Shown here in pieces: positions 1 to 10,578 of a DNA stretch of 64,000 nt; within the stretch, counting starts at the first letter, position 1; every line of letters begins with the position of its first letter. The DNA is from Rickettsia tillamookensis (GTDB lineage Bacteria; Pseudomonadota; Alphaproteobacteria; Rickettsiales; Rickettsiaceae). Location of the stretch: positions 1,364,001 through 1,428,000 of the forward strand of contig NZ_CP060138.2 in NCBI RefSeq assembly GCF_016743795.2, read 5' to 3'. Below the pieces are notes generated by a model, which was not told the origin of the DNA, did no database searches, and worked only from the letters and a program-made list of their open reading frames with translations. The translations under genes and the position numbers were made by a program.

Positions 1-2305
1 GTAAGAAATGCATCTCTATTTTAATTAGCCCGTCGCCTTGGCATGCTTCACATCTACCGCCTTTAACGTTAAACGAAAATCTGCCTACTTTATACCCTCT
101 AGCTTTTGATTCAGGTAATTCCACAAACCAATCCCTAATATGGGTAAAGGCACCTGTATAAGTCGCAGGGTTTGAACGAGGAGTTCGACCTATCGGGGAT
201 TGATTAATATCGATAATTTTATCAATATATTCAAGTCCTTTTAACTCTCTATATTTTCCTGGAAATACTTTGCTAGTCGGCTCTAAATGCTTTAGAGCCG
301 CTTTATATAGAGTATGAATCATCAAGCTTGATTTACCGCTTCCCGATACGCCTGTTATAGCAGTAAAAGTACCAAGTGGAATTTTGATATCAATATTATC
401 TAAATTGTTAGAAACCGCCCCAAGTAATTCAATTGACCTATTATCATGCCCTACTCTTGTTTCAGACGGCACTTTGATTGTTTGACGACCGCTTAGATAC
501 CTACCTGTAATACTTTCTTCAAAATTCTTTATTTCTTCTGCATTGCCTTCTGCAATAACACGACCACCGTGAATACCGGCTCCCGGTCCTATATCGATAA
601 TATGGTCTGCTTCATACATTGTTTCTTCGTCATGCTCGACTACCAAAACGGTATTACCTAGATCTCTAAGCCTTTTTAGCGTCTCAATTAATCTTGTATT
701 ATCTCGTTGATGAAGACCGATAGACGGCTCATCAAGTACATATAAAACACCGCTAAGCCCTGATCCTATTTGAGATGCAAGACGGATACGCTGACTTTCC
801 CCTCCTGATAAAGTACCTGCTTCTCGTGATAACGTTAGATAATCAAGTCCGACATTCATAAGAAATTTTAATCTCTCTGTAATTTCTTTGAGTATACGCT
901 CAGCAATAAATAATTGCTTTTTATTTAATTTTTCTTCTAAGTGACTAAACCATTTTTGCAAGGCTGCAATACTCATACCTGCTACTTCGCCTATATGAAG
1001 ATTCGCTATTTTAACGCATAATGCTTCGTCTTTTAATCTAAACCCTGAGCAGGCAGTGCATTTATGTTCTGACTTAAATTTAGCTAGTTCTTCTTTAATT
1101 AAAACCGATTCTATAGTACGGTCCTTTTCCTGCAAACTTGGTATTATACCGGCAAAAGGTTGTTTTATTATTTGCGTTTTAGAACCGTCGTGAAATTCAA
1201 ACTTTATTGCCTCTTCTCCTGAACCTTCAAATAAAATATCCTTAACATTTTGTGATAAACTTACAAAAGGTACTTCAATAGAAAATTTATAATGATCGGC
1301 AAGAGCCTTTAATGTCTCTAGGATAAATTTAGAAGATGTGCTACCCCAAGGTACTATTGCACCGTCTTTAATAGAAATTCTTTGATCCGGAACTATTAAA
1401 TCTCTATCAAAGAAAAACTCCTTACCTATTCCTTCACATTTAGGACATGCTCCAAAAGGGCTATTAAAAGAAAAAATTCGAGGCTCTATTTCAGTAAGCT
1501 GAAAACCGGATACAGGACAAGAATATTTTTCGGAAAAAGTAATACGCTGATTTTTTTCAAATTCGGTCTTAACTGCCAGTGGCAATTCTACAATTTCTAA
1601 ATAAGTAATGCCTTCGGCAAGATTTAACGAACTCTCTAAGCTATCTGCAAGCCTATTACCTAAACTTTCGTCTAGAACTATTCTATCAACGATGACTTCT
1701 ATATTATGCTTCTTATTTTTATCAAGTTTCGGTAAATCATCAATTTCACAAACTTCACCGTTAACTATTAATTTCTGAAAGCCTTGCTTTTTTAGATTCA
1801 TAATTTCACGTTTGAACTCCCCCTTATGTCCTCTAACAATAGGAGCAAGTAAATATACTTTCGCGCCTTTAGGTAGTTCATTAATTATATCTACCATCTC
1901 AGAAACCGTTTGGCTATGTATCGGAAGACCGGTTGCCGGAGAGTAAGGAATACCCACCCTTGCATATAATAACCTAAGGTAATCGTAAATTTCCGTTATA
2001 GTTCCAACCGTAGAACGTGGATTTTTAGAAGTAGTTTTTTGATCAATTGCAATAGCAGGCGATAATCCGGAAATAGATTCCACATTCGGTTTATTTTGTA
2101 AATGCAAGAATTGCCTTGCATATGAAGATAAGCTTTCAACATATCGCCTTTGACCTTCTGCATAAATAGTATCAAAAGCTAAAGAAGACTTGCCTGAACC
2201 ACTAAGACCGGTGATAACAACAAATTTATTCCTTGGAATATCAACATTTATATTTTTTAGATTATGCTCTTTAGCACCGCGTACCTTAATATATTCTTGG
2301 TTCAT
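1..2305 (-). CDS. uvrA: Excinuclease ABC subunit A (3' end beyond window)
   Basis: UvrA is the damage-sensing ABC ATPase of nucleotide excision repair; it acts in the cytoplasm as a dimer with UvrB. About 768 residues are readable from the ATG at 2305 ([16 protein letters not shown]), and the frame runs off the left edge, so roughly the last 180 of about 950 residues are missing. Visible motifs are the first Walker A (GLSGSGKSS), the zinc-finger cysteines ([18 protein letters not shown]), the first ABC signature ([12 protein letters not shown]) with Walker B ([13 protein letters not shown]), the second Walker A (GVSGSGKSS), and the start of the second zinc module (CEACQGDG). The frame is open throughout. 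It diverges from ssb with a 108-bp gap. I did not find a convincing SOS box. Confidence 0.97.
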   Translation of the reverse strand, partial: MNQEYIKVRGAKEHNLKNINVDIPRNKFVVITGLSGSGKSSLAFDTIYAEGQRRYVESLSSYARQFLHLQNKPNVESISGLSPAIAIDQKTTSKNPRSTVGTITEIYDYLRLLYARVGIPYSPATGLPIHSQTVSEMVDIINELPKGAKVYLLAPIVRGHKGEFKREIMNLKKQGFQKLIVNGEVCEIDDLPKLDKNKKHNIEVIVDRIVLDESLGNRLADSLESSLNLAEGITYLEIVELPLAVKTEFEKNQRITFSEKYSCPVSGFQLTEIEPRIFSFNSPFGACPKCEGIGKEFFFDRDLIVPDQRISIKDGAIVPWGSTSSKFILETLKALADHYKFSIEVPFVSLSQNVKDILFEGSGEEAIKFEFHDGSKTQIIKQPFAGIIPSLQEKDRTIESVLIKEELAKFKSEHKCTACSGFRLKDEALCVKIANLHIGEVAGMSIAALQKWFSHLEEKLNKKQLFIAERILKEITERLKFLMNVGLDYLTLSREAGTLSGGESQRIRLASQIGSGLSGVLYVLDEPSIGLHQRDNTRLIETLKRLRDLGNTVLVVEHDEETMYEADHIIDIGPGAGIHGGRVIAEGNAEEIKNFEESITGRYLSGRQTIKVPSETRVGHDNRSIELLGAVSNNLDNIDIKIPLGTFTAITGVSGSGKSSLMIHTLYKAALKHLEPTSKVFPGKYRELKGLEYIDKIIDINQSPIGRTPRSNPATYTGAFTHIRDWFVELPESKARGYKVGRFSFNVKGGRCEACQGDGLIKIEMHFL

Positions 2306-2413
2306 AATCACTTCACTACAAAATTTTTGAGATATTTTTTAAAAAACCTGTAGTATTATAGGCTCTTTTATTTTATTATTGCAATAATAATATTTTAAAA
2401 TAGGTAGTAATCT

Positions 2414-2872
2414 ATGGCAGGTAGTTTAAATAAAGTAATATTAATAGGTAATGTAGGGCGTGATCCGGAAATTAGAACTACGGGCGAAGGGAAAAAAATC
2501 ATTAATCTTTCCTTAGCAACAACCGAAACTTGGAAAGATCGCATTACCAGCGAACGAAAAGAACGAACTGAATGGCATAGAGTAGTGATATTTAGCGAAG
2601 GGTTAGTATCTGTTGTAGAACGCTATGTCACAAAAGGTAGTAAATTATATATTGAAGGTTCATTGCAAACCCGTAAGTGGAATGATAATTCAGGTCAAGA
2701 AAAATATACCACAGAAGTTGTGTTACAAAATTTTAATTCACAATTAATATTATTAGATAGTAAAAACTCTAATAATCATACTCAAGATTCAGGGCATAGC
2801 GAATATAAACATCCTGAAGCTAAAAATCATTCCTTTGACCATAGCGACTTAGACGACGAAATACCGTTTTAA
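2414..2872 (+). CDS. ssb: Single-stranded DNA-binding protein
   Basis: SSB coats single-stranded DNA in replication, repair and recombination. The 152-residue protein has an N-terminal OB fold (MAGSLNKVILIGNVGRDPEIR, with WHRVVIF and LYIEGSLQTRKW), a polar Asn/His-rich linker from about residue 115, and the acidic tail DLDDEIPF that binds partner proteins. Its length is normal for Alphaproteobacteria. It is transcribed away from uvrA, an arrangement common in this class. Repeat A1 begins 8 bp after the stop codon. Confidence 0.97.
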   Translation: MAGSLNKVILIGNVGRDPEIRTTGEGKKIINLSLATTETWKDRITSERKERTEWHRVVIFSEGLVSVVERYVTKGSKLYIEGSLQTRKWNDNSGQEKYTTEVVLQNFNSQLILLDSKNSNNHTQDSGHSEYKHPEAKNHSFDHSDLDDEIPF

Positions 2873-2880
2873 TTATTTTC

Positions 2881-2986
2881 TGTCATTGCGAGAAGAATTA
2901 CGTAGTAATTCGACGAAGCAATCTTAGGAGTTTGTTATTACTTCATGAGATTGCCACGCAAGTACTACGACTGCTCGCAATGACGA
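2881..2986. repeat. Palindromic repeat family A, copy A1
   Basis: Inverted arms GTCATTGCGAG and CTCGCAATGAC enclose a second pair (cgaagcaatct / gagattgcc). This is an RPE-like element directly 3' of ssb. The right half, read in reverse, holds a single CAGTCGTAG, which is the undisturbed version of the site duplicated around the nested insertion at 11845-12007. Confidence 0.85.
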
Positions 2987-3058
2987 TGGAGCCGATCCAC
3001 GCAGGAATATCATTAAAGACATGCAAGTAACTTCTACCAAATATTACCTATAAATATT

Positions 3059-3886
3059 ATGAAAAAACTTCTTTGTATAATATTCCTTACATCAATATTT
3101 CTTTCAGGGTGTTCTACCACTCATGATGTAGCTAGTAGGGTAAAGCATTCACAAGATATAGCAACTCAAAATAACTTTCAGATGAGGCTAGTAAACGGTG
3201 GTGATTTTACTCTTACGACTTATCAGCGTATTACCAACCATAACCTACCTTTCGTATTCTATATTGAGGGAGATGGGCATCTTGCGGATGGCGGCGTTAA
3301 CTCTGACAACCCTACCCCTGTTAATCCGATGCTCTTAAAGCTTGCTACAATCGATAAAAGACCGAATATTGTTTATATAGCAAGACCTTGTCAATATACA
3401 CCTTTAGAAATGAGCCCAAAATGTATTAGTGATTATTGGTTAGATAAGAGGATGAATCAAGAAGTCGTAAATTCAATTAATAACGTCATCAATACCTTTA
3501 ATAACGGACAGAAATTTAGCTTAGTCGGCTTCTCCGGTGGCGGCGGGCTTACAATATTAATTGCTGCTCAAAATAGTAATGTTAAAGATATTATAACGAT
3601 TGCCGGTAATTTAGATACTAAAAAGTTCGATAAATACCATAATTATCGTGGTTACTTAGTTAAATCGTTAAACCCGATAAATTATGCAAAGCAAGTTAAT
3701 AATATCCCCCAATTACATCTCTCCGGCATGGATGACAAAAGAGTCCCGCCTTTCATAGCAGAACTTTACGTAAAAACAAGTAACTCACCATGCGTAAAAA
3801 AGCAAACTTTTCCTAATATTTCTCATGCAAAAGGTTGGGATAAAATTTGGTCTAATATATTAGATATTCCTCTGATTTGTAATTAA
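3059..3886 (+). CDS. Alpha/beta-hydrolase lipoprotein, function unknown
   Basis: The 275-residue protein starts with a lipoprotein signal peptide (MKKLLCIIFLTSIFLSGCS; lipobox LSGC, Cys18), so it is probably lipid-anchored in the envelope. The body looks like an alpha/beta hydrolase: a nucleophile elbow GFSGGGG at about residues 157-163, an Asp in HLSGMDDKRVP and a late His (NISHAKGWD) could form the Ser-Asp-His triad. The Cys-rich stretch RPCQYTPLEMSPKC resembles a lid disulphide. The substrate cannot be told from sequence. The transporter remnant downstream begins about 110 bp later. Confidence 0.75.
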   Translation: MKKLLCIIFLTSIFLSGCSTTHDVASRVKHSQDIATQNNFQMRLVNGGDFTLTTYQRITNHNLPFVFYIEGDGHLADGGVNSDNPTPVNPMLLKLATIDKRPNIVYIARPCQYTPLEMSPKCISDYWLDKRMNQEVVNSINNVINTFNNGQKFSLVGFSGGGGLTILIAAQNSNVKDIITIAGNLDTKKFDKYHNYRGYLVKSLNPINYAKQVNNIPQLHLSGMDDKRVPPFIAELYVKTSNSPCVKKQTFPNISHAKGWDKIWSNILDIPLICN

Positions 3887-3995
3887 GCATTGGGAAATCT
3901 TATTAATCTATTTAAATATATAAGACAAAATCCTTTATTGACTTTTATACAAAACAGTATAATTTTTTTACAATTTAATTTTTTTTACAAGAATT

Positions 3996-5341
3996 ATGCT
4001 AGGCTACGAAAAAGAACAAAGAAGTTTGACAAAAGAACAAAAACAAGCTGTAGGGTTGTTATCTGTAGGAACTTATTGGAATATTTTGATCTTATGCTTT
4101 ATGTTCATATGTCCGTACTTCTTAATGAGCTTTTTTTCCCAAAAGCTGATGCTTATGCTACTTCGCTTTACTCTATAGCAGCTTTATGTGCTACTTTTAT
4201 CTTTAGACCACTCGGAGCTCTCGTTTTCGGATATTTAGGCGATACATATGGGCGAAAAACTACAGTAGTTATAACAACTATGATGATGGCTACCTCGTGC
4301 ATAGTAATGGCACTACTTCCTACTTACAATGAAATTGGTATAACAGCTTCTATTATAATAATATTATGTAGAATTGTTCAAGGTATGTCCTCAATGGGAG
4401 AGGTAATAGGAACAGAAGTTTATTTAACCGAGTTTACTAAGCCTCCAATACAATATCCTATTGTAGCCTTAGCTACGGTTTTCGCTACTGTAGGAACTTT
4501 CGCAGCTTTAGGGGTTGCTACTATTGTTACTTCTTATGGCTTTAATTGGCGTTATGCATTTGGTATCGGTGCAATTATTGCCGTTGTAGGAACATTAGCA
4601 AGAACCGCATTACGAGAAACTCCTGAATTTGCTAATGCAAAGCTTAAATTACTTAAAACTTTTGAAAAAGCTAATAGAGATATAAAAGTATTAGAAAATA
4701 ATCCTATTTGGAAAGAAAAAATTAATAAAAAGACAGCAATAGCTCTATTTATAATGGATTGTGCATGGCCTGTATGTTTTTATTTTGCATATATTTATTG
4801 TGGCGATATTCTTGTAACCAAATTTAACTGTACTCCTGAACAAGTTATAAAACAAAATTTTAAATTATCTATAATAGAACTTATAAGTATACTAATAGTA
4901 GCAGCATTAAGTTATAAGATATATCCTTTAAAAATTCTAAAAGCATTATTAGGTATTTTTACTATTACAATATTACTATGTCCATATTTATTAAATAAGG
5001 CTTCTAATCCAAATCAAATATTCATTATTCAATCACTTATCATGGCTTTTGCCCTTAATGTTATGCCGGCTGTACCAAATTGTTTTAGACATTTTCCAAT
5101 CTTTAAACGCTTTACTTCCGTAACCTTTACATATGCTTTATCAGCTGCTTGTATGTATGTTATTAGCTCTTTTGGTTTTCCTCATTTAATAAAAACCTTT
5201 GGAAACTGGGGAGTATTAATTATTATGATTCCAACAAGTATTGGATTTGGATTTGGTATATTTCATTTTGAAAAATTGGAGAAAGAAAGTGGAAATTATC
5301 CGACAAAATCTTTTGCCCCCTCTCCGGTGATATCTGCTTGA
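3996..5341 (+). pseudogene. proP: ProP-type MFS transporter broken by a 1-nt deletion
   Basis: This is a Rickettsia-type proline/betaine (metabolite:H+ symporter) MFS protein with about 12 membrane segments and the MFS motif GYLGDTYGRKTT. The natural start is the ATG at 3996 (MLGYEKEQRSLTKEQKQAV...), but that frame leaves the family sequence after LLSVGTY and stops at 4178. The rest (LEYFDLMLYVHM... to 5341) lies in the -1 frame. Restoring one T near 4075 (ttattgg to ttatttgg) joins them as GTY-LEYFD. A 483-residue reading from TTG 3890 only bypasses the break with an unrelated N-terminus. Most likely a recent pseudogene, unless the deletion is a sequencing error. Confidence 0.8.
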
Positions 5342-5368
5342 TTGATAAATATTTATAGCATTTTATTA

Positions 5369-7222
5369 TTAACCAGCAGCAGGTACAAAATCACCACCTA
5401 ACATGCTAATATCGTCGGTTGTATTTTGGTTTTCAATTATTTCGTTAAGTCGGTGTTCTATAGTTACAATTTCTAATTTTGTAGATTTATTAACTATAAG
5501 CTTTTCCATACTAGCCGTTATTTTGTCTATATCGGCTGTATTATTAAGGGCTTTAATGTTATTTACTATATTCTCTATAGTATCTTTTATTATAGCTTTA
5601 TCTTTAGTATTTATTGCAATATTAGTAGCTACTTTATCATTTATTCCATCAGCCAACTTTTGAAAACTCATTAAATTTTTATTTCGCTGTAGATATTTCT
5701 CAATTATAACTTTGCTTTTATTATCTATATTATCTTGCTCTAAATCTATATGTGTAATAGTAGTATTTTCTCTTAAAGCTACAATAATTGCTTTTACTAC
5801 TTCAAGCGTTATCTTATTACCTGAAATATCAAGATGCTTTAAAGTTTTATTATTTGTTAAGAATTCAGCTATTAATTTTACTTCCTCATTACTTATATTG
5901 TTGTTGTGTAAATCTAGATGTACAATATTATTATTGAACTTTGAAGCTTCTATAATTGCTTTAATTCCTATAATCCCTATATCATTTTCACCAAGGTAAA
6001 TATGAGTAAGAGTACTAACCTGTAAAATTTCAGCTAATATAGATATTTTTTGATCGCCTAAATTACTGCAACTAAAATCAAATTTCTCTAGATATTTACT
6101 TGTTTTTAGAACTTCAATAATAGCAATTATACCATCGACACTTATTTGGCTACCTGAAAAATTAATAGTAGTGATTGTCTCAATACCTTTTAATTTATCA
6201 GCGATTAATTTTGCTACTTCATCACTTATTGTTTGATAACAAATATTAAGAGAAGTTTTATCGGTATTTAATAAATCATCAATTTGTATATTTAAGTTTT
6301 GAACCTTAAAAAGTTCTATTAATTCTACTTTTAATTGCTGTTCATAACATTTTTCTGCTCTATGTTTATTATTGATATATAAACGCTGTTTATTAAGAGC
6401 TATTGCCTCCGTATATTTTCCTATTGCTTTCTTATATTCATTATCATTGTAAAAAACATCGCCTTCAGCATTTAATATTTCTGCTTTTTTATGATTTTCT
6501 TCTTCTAGTGCAAGGTTTCTCTCCAAGATCTCTTGAAGTTTAGGGATGGTTTTTATAGAAAGATTACAATAAGTAAGAGAATAATTTTTTTCTAAATCGT
6601 CTATTATTGCATTTATACCTTCTTCTGTTGTATTGTTATCCATAAGATTAAGAGATGTAAGGGTAGTATTTTCAATTAAAGCACAAGCAATTCTTTTAAT
6701 TCCTTCATTTCCTATTTTATTATCCATAAGTTTAAGAGATTGAAGAGTATTATTAATTTTTAAAGCCTCAGCTATCGCTATTGCTCCTTTATCTGTTATT
6801 TCATTGTTATTAAGATTAAGAGTAGTTATGCTCTTACTTTTTTTCAAAATCTCAGCAATTTTTATTGCTTTCTCGTCATCAATTTTTTGGTTTGTTAAAT
6901 TAAATATAGGCTTATTATTACTATTCAGTTCTTGTAATGATAAATCAAAGCCAAAATCATTAAATCTAGTAGTAGTAGTGGTGATAGTTGTAGGACTAAG
7001 ATTAGTATTAAGAGAAGAGGGCGTTTGTTGTGCTTCTGTATCTTTATGTGTTGTGTGATGTTTATTATGTTGTTGCCTACCTTGATTTGTATTATGTGTT
7101 CTGTGACCTTGATATATAGGACGTGTTGAATGACGTGCGGTTTGATTTGCTCCATGATGTACTGCTTGAGTTACTGCATGTTTTGCCCCATGCTGTACTA
7201 CTGAACTAGCTACTCCTCCCAT
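5369..7222 (-). CDS. Leucine-rich-repeat protein with central TPR-like helix pair
   Basis: This 617-residue protein has no signal peptide or membrane segment. Residues 1-90 are low-complexity and rich in His, Gln and Thr. Residues 105-230 and 340-530 carry ribonuclease-inhibitor-type leucine-rich repeats of about 28 residues (pattern LTSLNLMDNNTTEEGINAII). Between them, about 243-290, lies a TPR-like unit (EGDVFYNDNEYKKAIGKYTEAIAL). The C-terminus is mainly helical and ends GGDFVPAAG. Such LRRs are typical of eukaryotic and effector proteins, so a host-directed role is plausible but inferred. It stands alone: a broken transporter lies downstream and a decayed phage-lysozyme fragment upstream. 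Confidence 0.75.
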   Translation of the reverse strand: MGGVASSVVQHGAKHAVTQAVHHGANQTARHSTRPIYQGHRTHNTNQGRQQHNKHHTTHKDTEAQQTPSSLNTNLSPTTITTTTTRFNDFGFDLSLQELNSNNKPIFNLTNQKIDDEKAIKIAEILKKSKSITTLNLNNNEITDKGAIAIAEALKINNTLQSLKLMDNKIGNEGIKRIACALIENTTLTSLNLMDNNTTEEGINAIIDDLEKNYSLTYCNLSIKTIPKLQEILERNLALEEENHKKAEILNAEGDVFYNDNEYKKAIGKYTEAIALNKQRLYINNKHRAEKCYEQQLKVELIELFKVQNLNIQIDDLLNTDKTSLNICYQTISDEVAKLIADKLKGIETITTINFSGSQISVDGIIAIIEVLKTSKYLEKFDFSCSNLGDQKISILAEILQVSTLTHIYLGENDIGIIGIKAIIEASKFNNNIVHLDLHNNNISNEEVKLIAEFLTNNKTLKHLDISGNKITLEVVKAIIVALRENTTITHIDLEQDNIDNKSKVIIEKYLQRNKNLMSFQKLADGINDKVATNIAINTKDKAIIKDTIENIVNNIKALNNTADIDKITASMEKLIVNKSTKLEIVTIEHRLNEIIENQNTTDDISMLGGDFVPAAG

Positions 7223-7437
7223 AATTACCCCCTAAATATCAAATTTTTTGTTTTAAAATTAATTATTAAATAATTAATTAAGAAAATAATAATAAGTAGC
7301 TTTTAAAAAGCAATAGAAATTTAACTAAAAGTACGGATAAATAAATTGGAGTTGATTTAGGGAATCTATGAATATGTAGAGGATTAAAGGAGATAATAAG
7401 GAGTTTTAATAATTAGTAATAATTATAATCTATAATG

Positions 7438-7617
7438 TTACCGACGTTTCACTAAACCTTGCAGCTTAACCCCGCCTTTAACATGCACTCATCTTAGCAG
7501 CTCAGCGACAGCCGCTAAATATTCAACTCGGTTTAACTTATGCCGCAATGTTGATGCTTGAAACTTCTCGCTACCAAAATTAAAGATAAATGAGATTAAG
7601 GCGACTTGTTGCTTAAT
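7438..7617 (-). pseudogene. Fragment of phage-type (GH24) lysozyme, decayed
   Basis: On the minus strand this reads ALISFIFNFGSEKFQASTL, then RHKLNRVEYLAAVAELLR, a stop (TGA where the family has a Trp codon), then VHVKGGVKLQGLVKRR and a second stop. The order LVSFxFNxG, STLxxKLN, AAxELLRW and LxGLxxRR is that of the C-terminal half of phage endolysins of glycoside hydrolase family 24. The catalytic N-terminal half is not recognisable, so this is a dead fragment, probably a prophage relic. The rest of the gap 7223-7815 is AT-rich and I see no other gene in it. Confidence 0.75.
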
Positions 7618-7815
7618 TAAATTATTAATATTTCTTTTTATAAGGTGATGAATTTACTATTTAGAAGAAAGAGAAAAGCTGCTTAGTTTAGAGATTTGGT
7701 GAAAGACAATTAATAAAAATTAGTTTTATCGAACCTTTCATTAAACGGCAGAAAGCTTGATTTTATGCTGCATCTGCGGTTTGATATTTTTGTAGAAATA
7801 CCGAAAAATGAAGAA

Positions 7816-7892
7816 TGGCGCACCCTAAAGGATTCGAACCTCTGACCCACAGATTAGAAATCTGTTGCTCTATCCAGCTGAGCTAAGGGTGC
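7816..7892 (-). tRNA. tRNA-Arg (anticodon TCT)
   Basis: The 77-nt cloverleaf on the minus strand has acceptor GCACCCT paired with AGGGTGC, discriminator G, and an encoded CCA end. The D arm is GCTC...GAGC, the anticodon stem CAGAT/ATCTG encloses a loop with TCT, and the T arm contains GGTTCGAATCC. It decodes AGA/AGG arginine codons. Confidence 0.95.
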
Positions 7893-7989
7893 TGAACCGT
7901 TTACGGTAAACTTTATATCAGTTTAAGCAAAATTTTTCAAGTATTCTTTTATTATTACAAAAAATAAGCAAATGTGATAAAAAATATTC

Positions 7990-8307
7990 ATGAATAAATT
8001 CTACAATTACAATTCTTCTTCAAAGCAGGCTTTACTTAGTCTTAAAGTAAAGCCTAATTCTAAACAAAATCTAATTAGTAATTTTGTAATTATCAATAAT
8101 ATCCCATATCTAAAATTATCTATAAAAGCAATACCGGCACAAGGTAAAGCTAATGAAGAAATCATAAATTATTTAGCAAAAGAATGGAAATTATCACGCA
8201 AGAGTATAGAAATTATTAAAGGTCATACTAATAGCTTAAAAATGATATTGATAAAAAATATTGACGAAGACTATTTAAATTTAATTATTAATTCCTATAT
8301 TAAATAA
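7990..8307 (+). CDS. DUF167/YggU family protein
   Basis: The 105-residue protein belongs to the UPF0235 (YggU, DUF167) family. The hallmark is the central core IKAIPAQGKANEEIINYLAK followed by the helix-strand unit SRKSIEIIKGHTNSLK. The family is a small mixed alpha/beta fold without an established biochemical role. Length is normal. It is a single gene between tRNA-Arg and htpG, with repeat A2 starting 23 bp after its stop. Confidence 0.85.
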   Translation: MNKFYNYNSSSKQALLSLKVKPNSKQNLISNFVIINNIPYLKLSIKAIPAQGKANEEIINYLAKEWKLSRKSIEIIKGHTNSLKMILIKNIDEDYLNLIINSYIK

Positions 8308-8330
8308 AGTTTTGTTACAAGATACCAAAA

Positions 8331-8425
8331 TCGTCATTGCGAGCGACTAAAAGGAGCGTGGCAATCTCAGGACTATAGCATGAGATTGCTTCGTCAAAAC
8401 TTACAGTTTTTCCTCGCAATGCCGA
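8331..8425. repeat. Palindromic repeat family A, copy A2
   Basis: Arms CGTCATTGCGAG and CTCGCAATGCCG (one mismatch) enclose gtggcaatctc / gagattgcttcg. It lies in the yggU-htpG gap. Confidence 0.85.
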
Positions 8426-8478
8426 AAAAACTGACCTAGTAATAAAACTAAAAACAAGAATTTATAAATTGGTTTAGT

Positions 8479-10335
8479 ATGACACAAGAAAAGAAAAAGT
8501 TTGATGCCGAGGTTGGCAAGATTTTAAATTTAATGATTCACTCTCTTTATAGTAATAAAGAGATTTTTATGAGGGAGTTAATTTCTAATGCTTCGGATGC
8601 TTGCGATAAATTACGTTATTTGTCTCAAAGTAATAGTGAATTAGTAGCTGGCGATAGCAATTTTAAAATTACGGTTAAAGTCGATAAAGATAAAGGACAA
8701 ATCATCATCCGTGATAACGGTATCGGCATGAATAAAGAGGATTTGATTGAGAATCTTGGTACTATTGCAAGATCTGGTACGGCAAATTTCCTTAAAAGCC
8801 TCTCCGGTGATTCTAAAAAAGATAATATGCTAATCGGTCAGTTTGGAGTTGGCTTTTATTCAAGCTTTATGGTAGCTGATAAAGTGACTGTAACTTCAAG
8901 AAAAGCTGGGGAAGATAAAGTCCATGTTTGGGAATCAGACGGGCTTGGTGAATATACCGTCTCAGATTCAGATAAAGAGTTCACAAGAGGCACGGAAATC
9001 GTTTTACATATCAAAAAGGAAGAAGATACATTCCTTGATCATTTTAGATTAAAACACATCGTTAAAAGCTATTCCGATCATATAGCAGTACCGATATATT
9101 TCTTTGATGAAGCTGGTAATAATGAAATCCAGCTTAATTCAGCTTCTGCATTATGGACAAGACCGAAATCAGAAATTACGGAAGAACAATATAAAGAATT
9201 CTACAAAAGCTTATCTTATGCTATAGATGATCCGTGGATTACTCTGCATAATAAAAATGAGGGAGCTATAGAATTTACTAATCTGCTTTTCATTCCCTCA
9301 AGTAAAACATTTGATTTATTTCATCCTGATCGCAAAAGGCGTGTAAAATTATATATAAAAAGAGTATTTATTTCCGATGAGAATATTGATTTAATTCCAT
9401 CATATTTAAGGTTTTTACGAGGCGTAGTTGATTCAGAAGATTTACCATTAAATATTAGCCGTGAATCACTGCAGCATAATAGCGTGCTTGAGAAAATCAA
9501 AAATGCTATTACAAAAAGAGTGCTTAGCGAAATTAGAAAAAAGAAAGAGGAATCATCTGAAGAGTATAATAAGTTTTGGGCTAATTTTGGTGGTGCTTTA
9601 AAAGAGGGTTTATGTGAGGCTACTACCGACCATGAAAAATTATTAGAAGTATGTATATTCAGAAGTGCTTTGCATAATAAAATGATAAGTCTTGATGAGT
9701 ATATAGCGAATTTTAAAGAAGGACAGAATACCATATATTATTTAAGCGGGGATAATCCCGATAAATTACTTTCAAGCCCGCAAATCGAAGGATTGTTAAG
9801 TAAAAATATCGATGTATTACTTTTCACCGATACAGTGGATGATTTTTGGGTAAATGTTAATAGCGAATATAAAGGGCATGCCATTAAATCAGCAACAAGA
9901 AGCGATATCGATTTAGAACAAACTGCTACATCATCTGAGGAAAAAAAGAAAGACGATACAAAATCCGATGAGGAATATAAATTACTAACTGATTATTTTA
10001 AAGAGACGCTAGGGGAGTTAGTAAAAGAAGTTAAAATCTCTAAAAAACTTACTTCAAGCCCTGCTTGTCTTGCCGTTAGCGACGCTGCTATGGATATTCG
10101 TATGGAGAGGTTTTTAATTGAGCAAAAACAAATAGCTGCTGCATCCGCCAAAAATTTAGAGCTAAATCCTAAAAATAAAATCATAGAGAAAATCTTTAAC
10201 GATTTAAAAGCAAATAATGAAGAATTGGTTAATCTAATATTTGATCAAGCCTGTATTTTAGAGGGCGAACCGGTTGCTGATACCGGTGCATTTTCAAAGA
10301 GATTAAACGATATTATACAAAAAGCTATATTATAA
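8479..10335 (+). CDS. htpG: Chaperone HtpG (Hsp90)
   Basis: This is the bacterial Hsp90, an ATP-dependent cytoplasmic chaperone working as a dimer. The 618 residues include the GHKL ATPase motifs in the N-terminal 200: [29 protein letters not shown] and [11 protein letters not shown]. The middle domain carries [12 protein letters not shown] and the catalytic-loop segment [11 protein letters not shown], and a C-terminal dimerisation domain ends at residue 618. Length is normal. It is monocistronic, flanked by repeats A2 and D1. Confidence 0.98.
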   Translation: MTQEKKKFDAEVGKILNLMIHSLYSNKEIFMRELISNASDACDKLRYLSQSNSELVAGDSNFKITVKVDKDKGQIIIRDNGIGMNKEDLIENLGTIARSGTANFLKSLSGDSKKDNMLIGQFGVGFYSSFMVADKVTVTSRKAGEDKVHVWESDGLGEYTVSDSDKEFTRGTEIVLHIKKEEDTFLDHFRLKHIVKSYSDHIAVPIYFFDEAGNNEIQLNSASALWTRPKSEITEEQYKEFYKSLSYAIDDPWITLHNKNEGAIEFTNLLFIPSSKTFDLFHPDRKRRVKLYIKRVFISDENIDLIPSYLRFLRGVVDSEDLPLNISRESLQHNSVLEKIKNAITKRVLSEIRKKKEESSEEYNKFWANFGGALKEGLCEATTDHEKLLEVCIFRSALHNKMISLDEYIANFKEGQNTIYYLSGDNPDKLLSSPQIEGLLSKNIDVLLFTDTVDDFWVNVNSEYKGHAIKSATRSDIDLEQTATSSEEKKKDDTKSDEEYKLLTDYFKETLGELVKEVKISKKLTSSPACLAVSDAAMDIRMERFLIEQKQIAAASAKNLELNPKNKIIEKIFNDLKANNEELVNLIFDQACILEGEPVADTGAFSKRLNDIIQKAIL

Positions 10336-10359
10336 CTTTAAAATTCTTTAATTTTAATG

Positions 10360-10465
10360 TATAGTCAATTGATTTGAACTTGGTGCTTTGTTGTTCGTCG
10401 ACTCGCCTATTATTATAGGCTTCGCTCCTCACGCCTGTCACCAAATTCAACTGAATTGACTATAG
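10360..10465. repeat. Palindromic repeat family D, copy D1
   Basis: Arms TATAGTCAATTGATTTGAAC and the reverse-complementary end ttcaactgaattgactata surround a G+C-richer core (ctcgcctattattataggcttcg). A second copy lies at 38048-38153 and a partial one at 59145-59205. Confidence 0.85.
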
Positions 10466-10496
10466 AATGGTTGCAAACGTGAGTTTGGGTATCCAC

Positions 10497-10570
10497 TGTC
10501 ATACCGTGGCTTGACCACGGTATCTAGACAAAAATTAATAAAATGGATTCCCGCTTATGCGGGAATGACA
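10497..10570. repeat. Palindromic repeat family B, copy B1
   Basis: It starts with the hairpin tgtcataccgtggcttgacc and ends attcccgcttatgcgggaat. It lies directly before hemA and contains the upstream in-frame ATG at 10543 that could lengthen HemA by 12 residues. Confidence 0.85.
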
Positions 10571-10578
10571 TAGAGAAA

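Noticed and set aside
3890-3995. 483-residue transporter starting at TTG 3890
   Set aside because: Its first 60 residues match no transporter; the family start lies in another frame at 3996 and a 1-nt deletion explains the mismatch.
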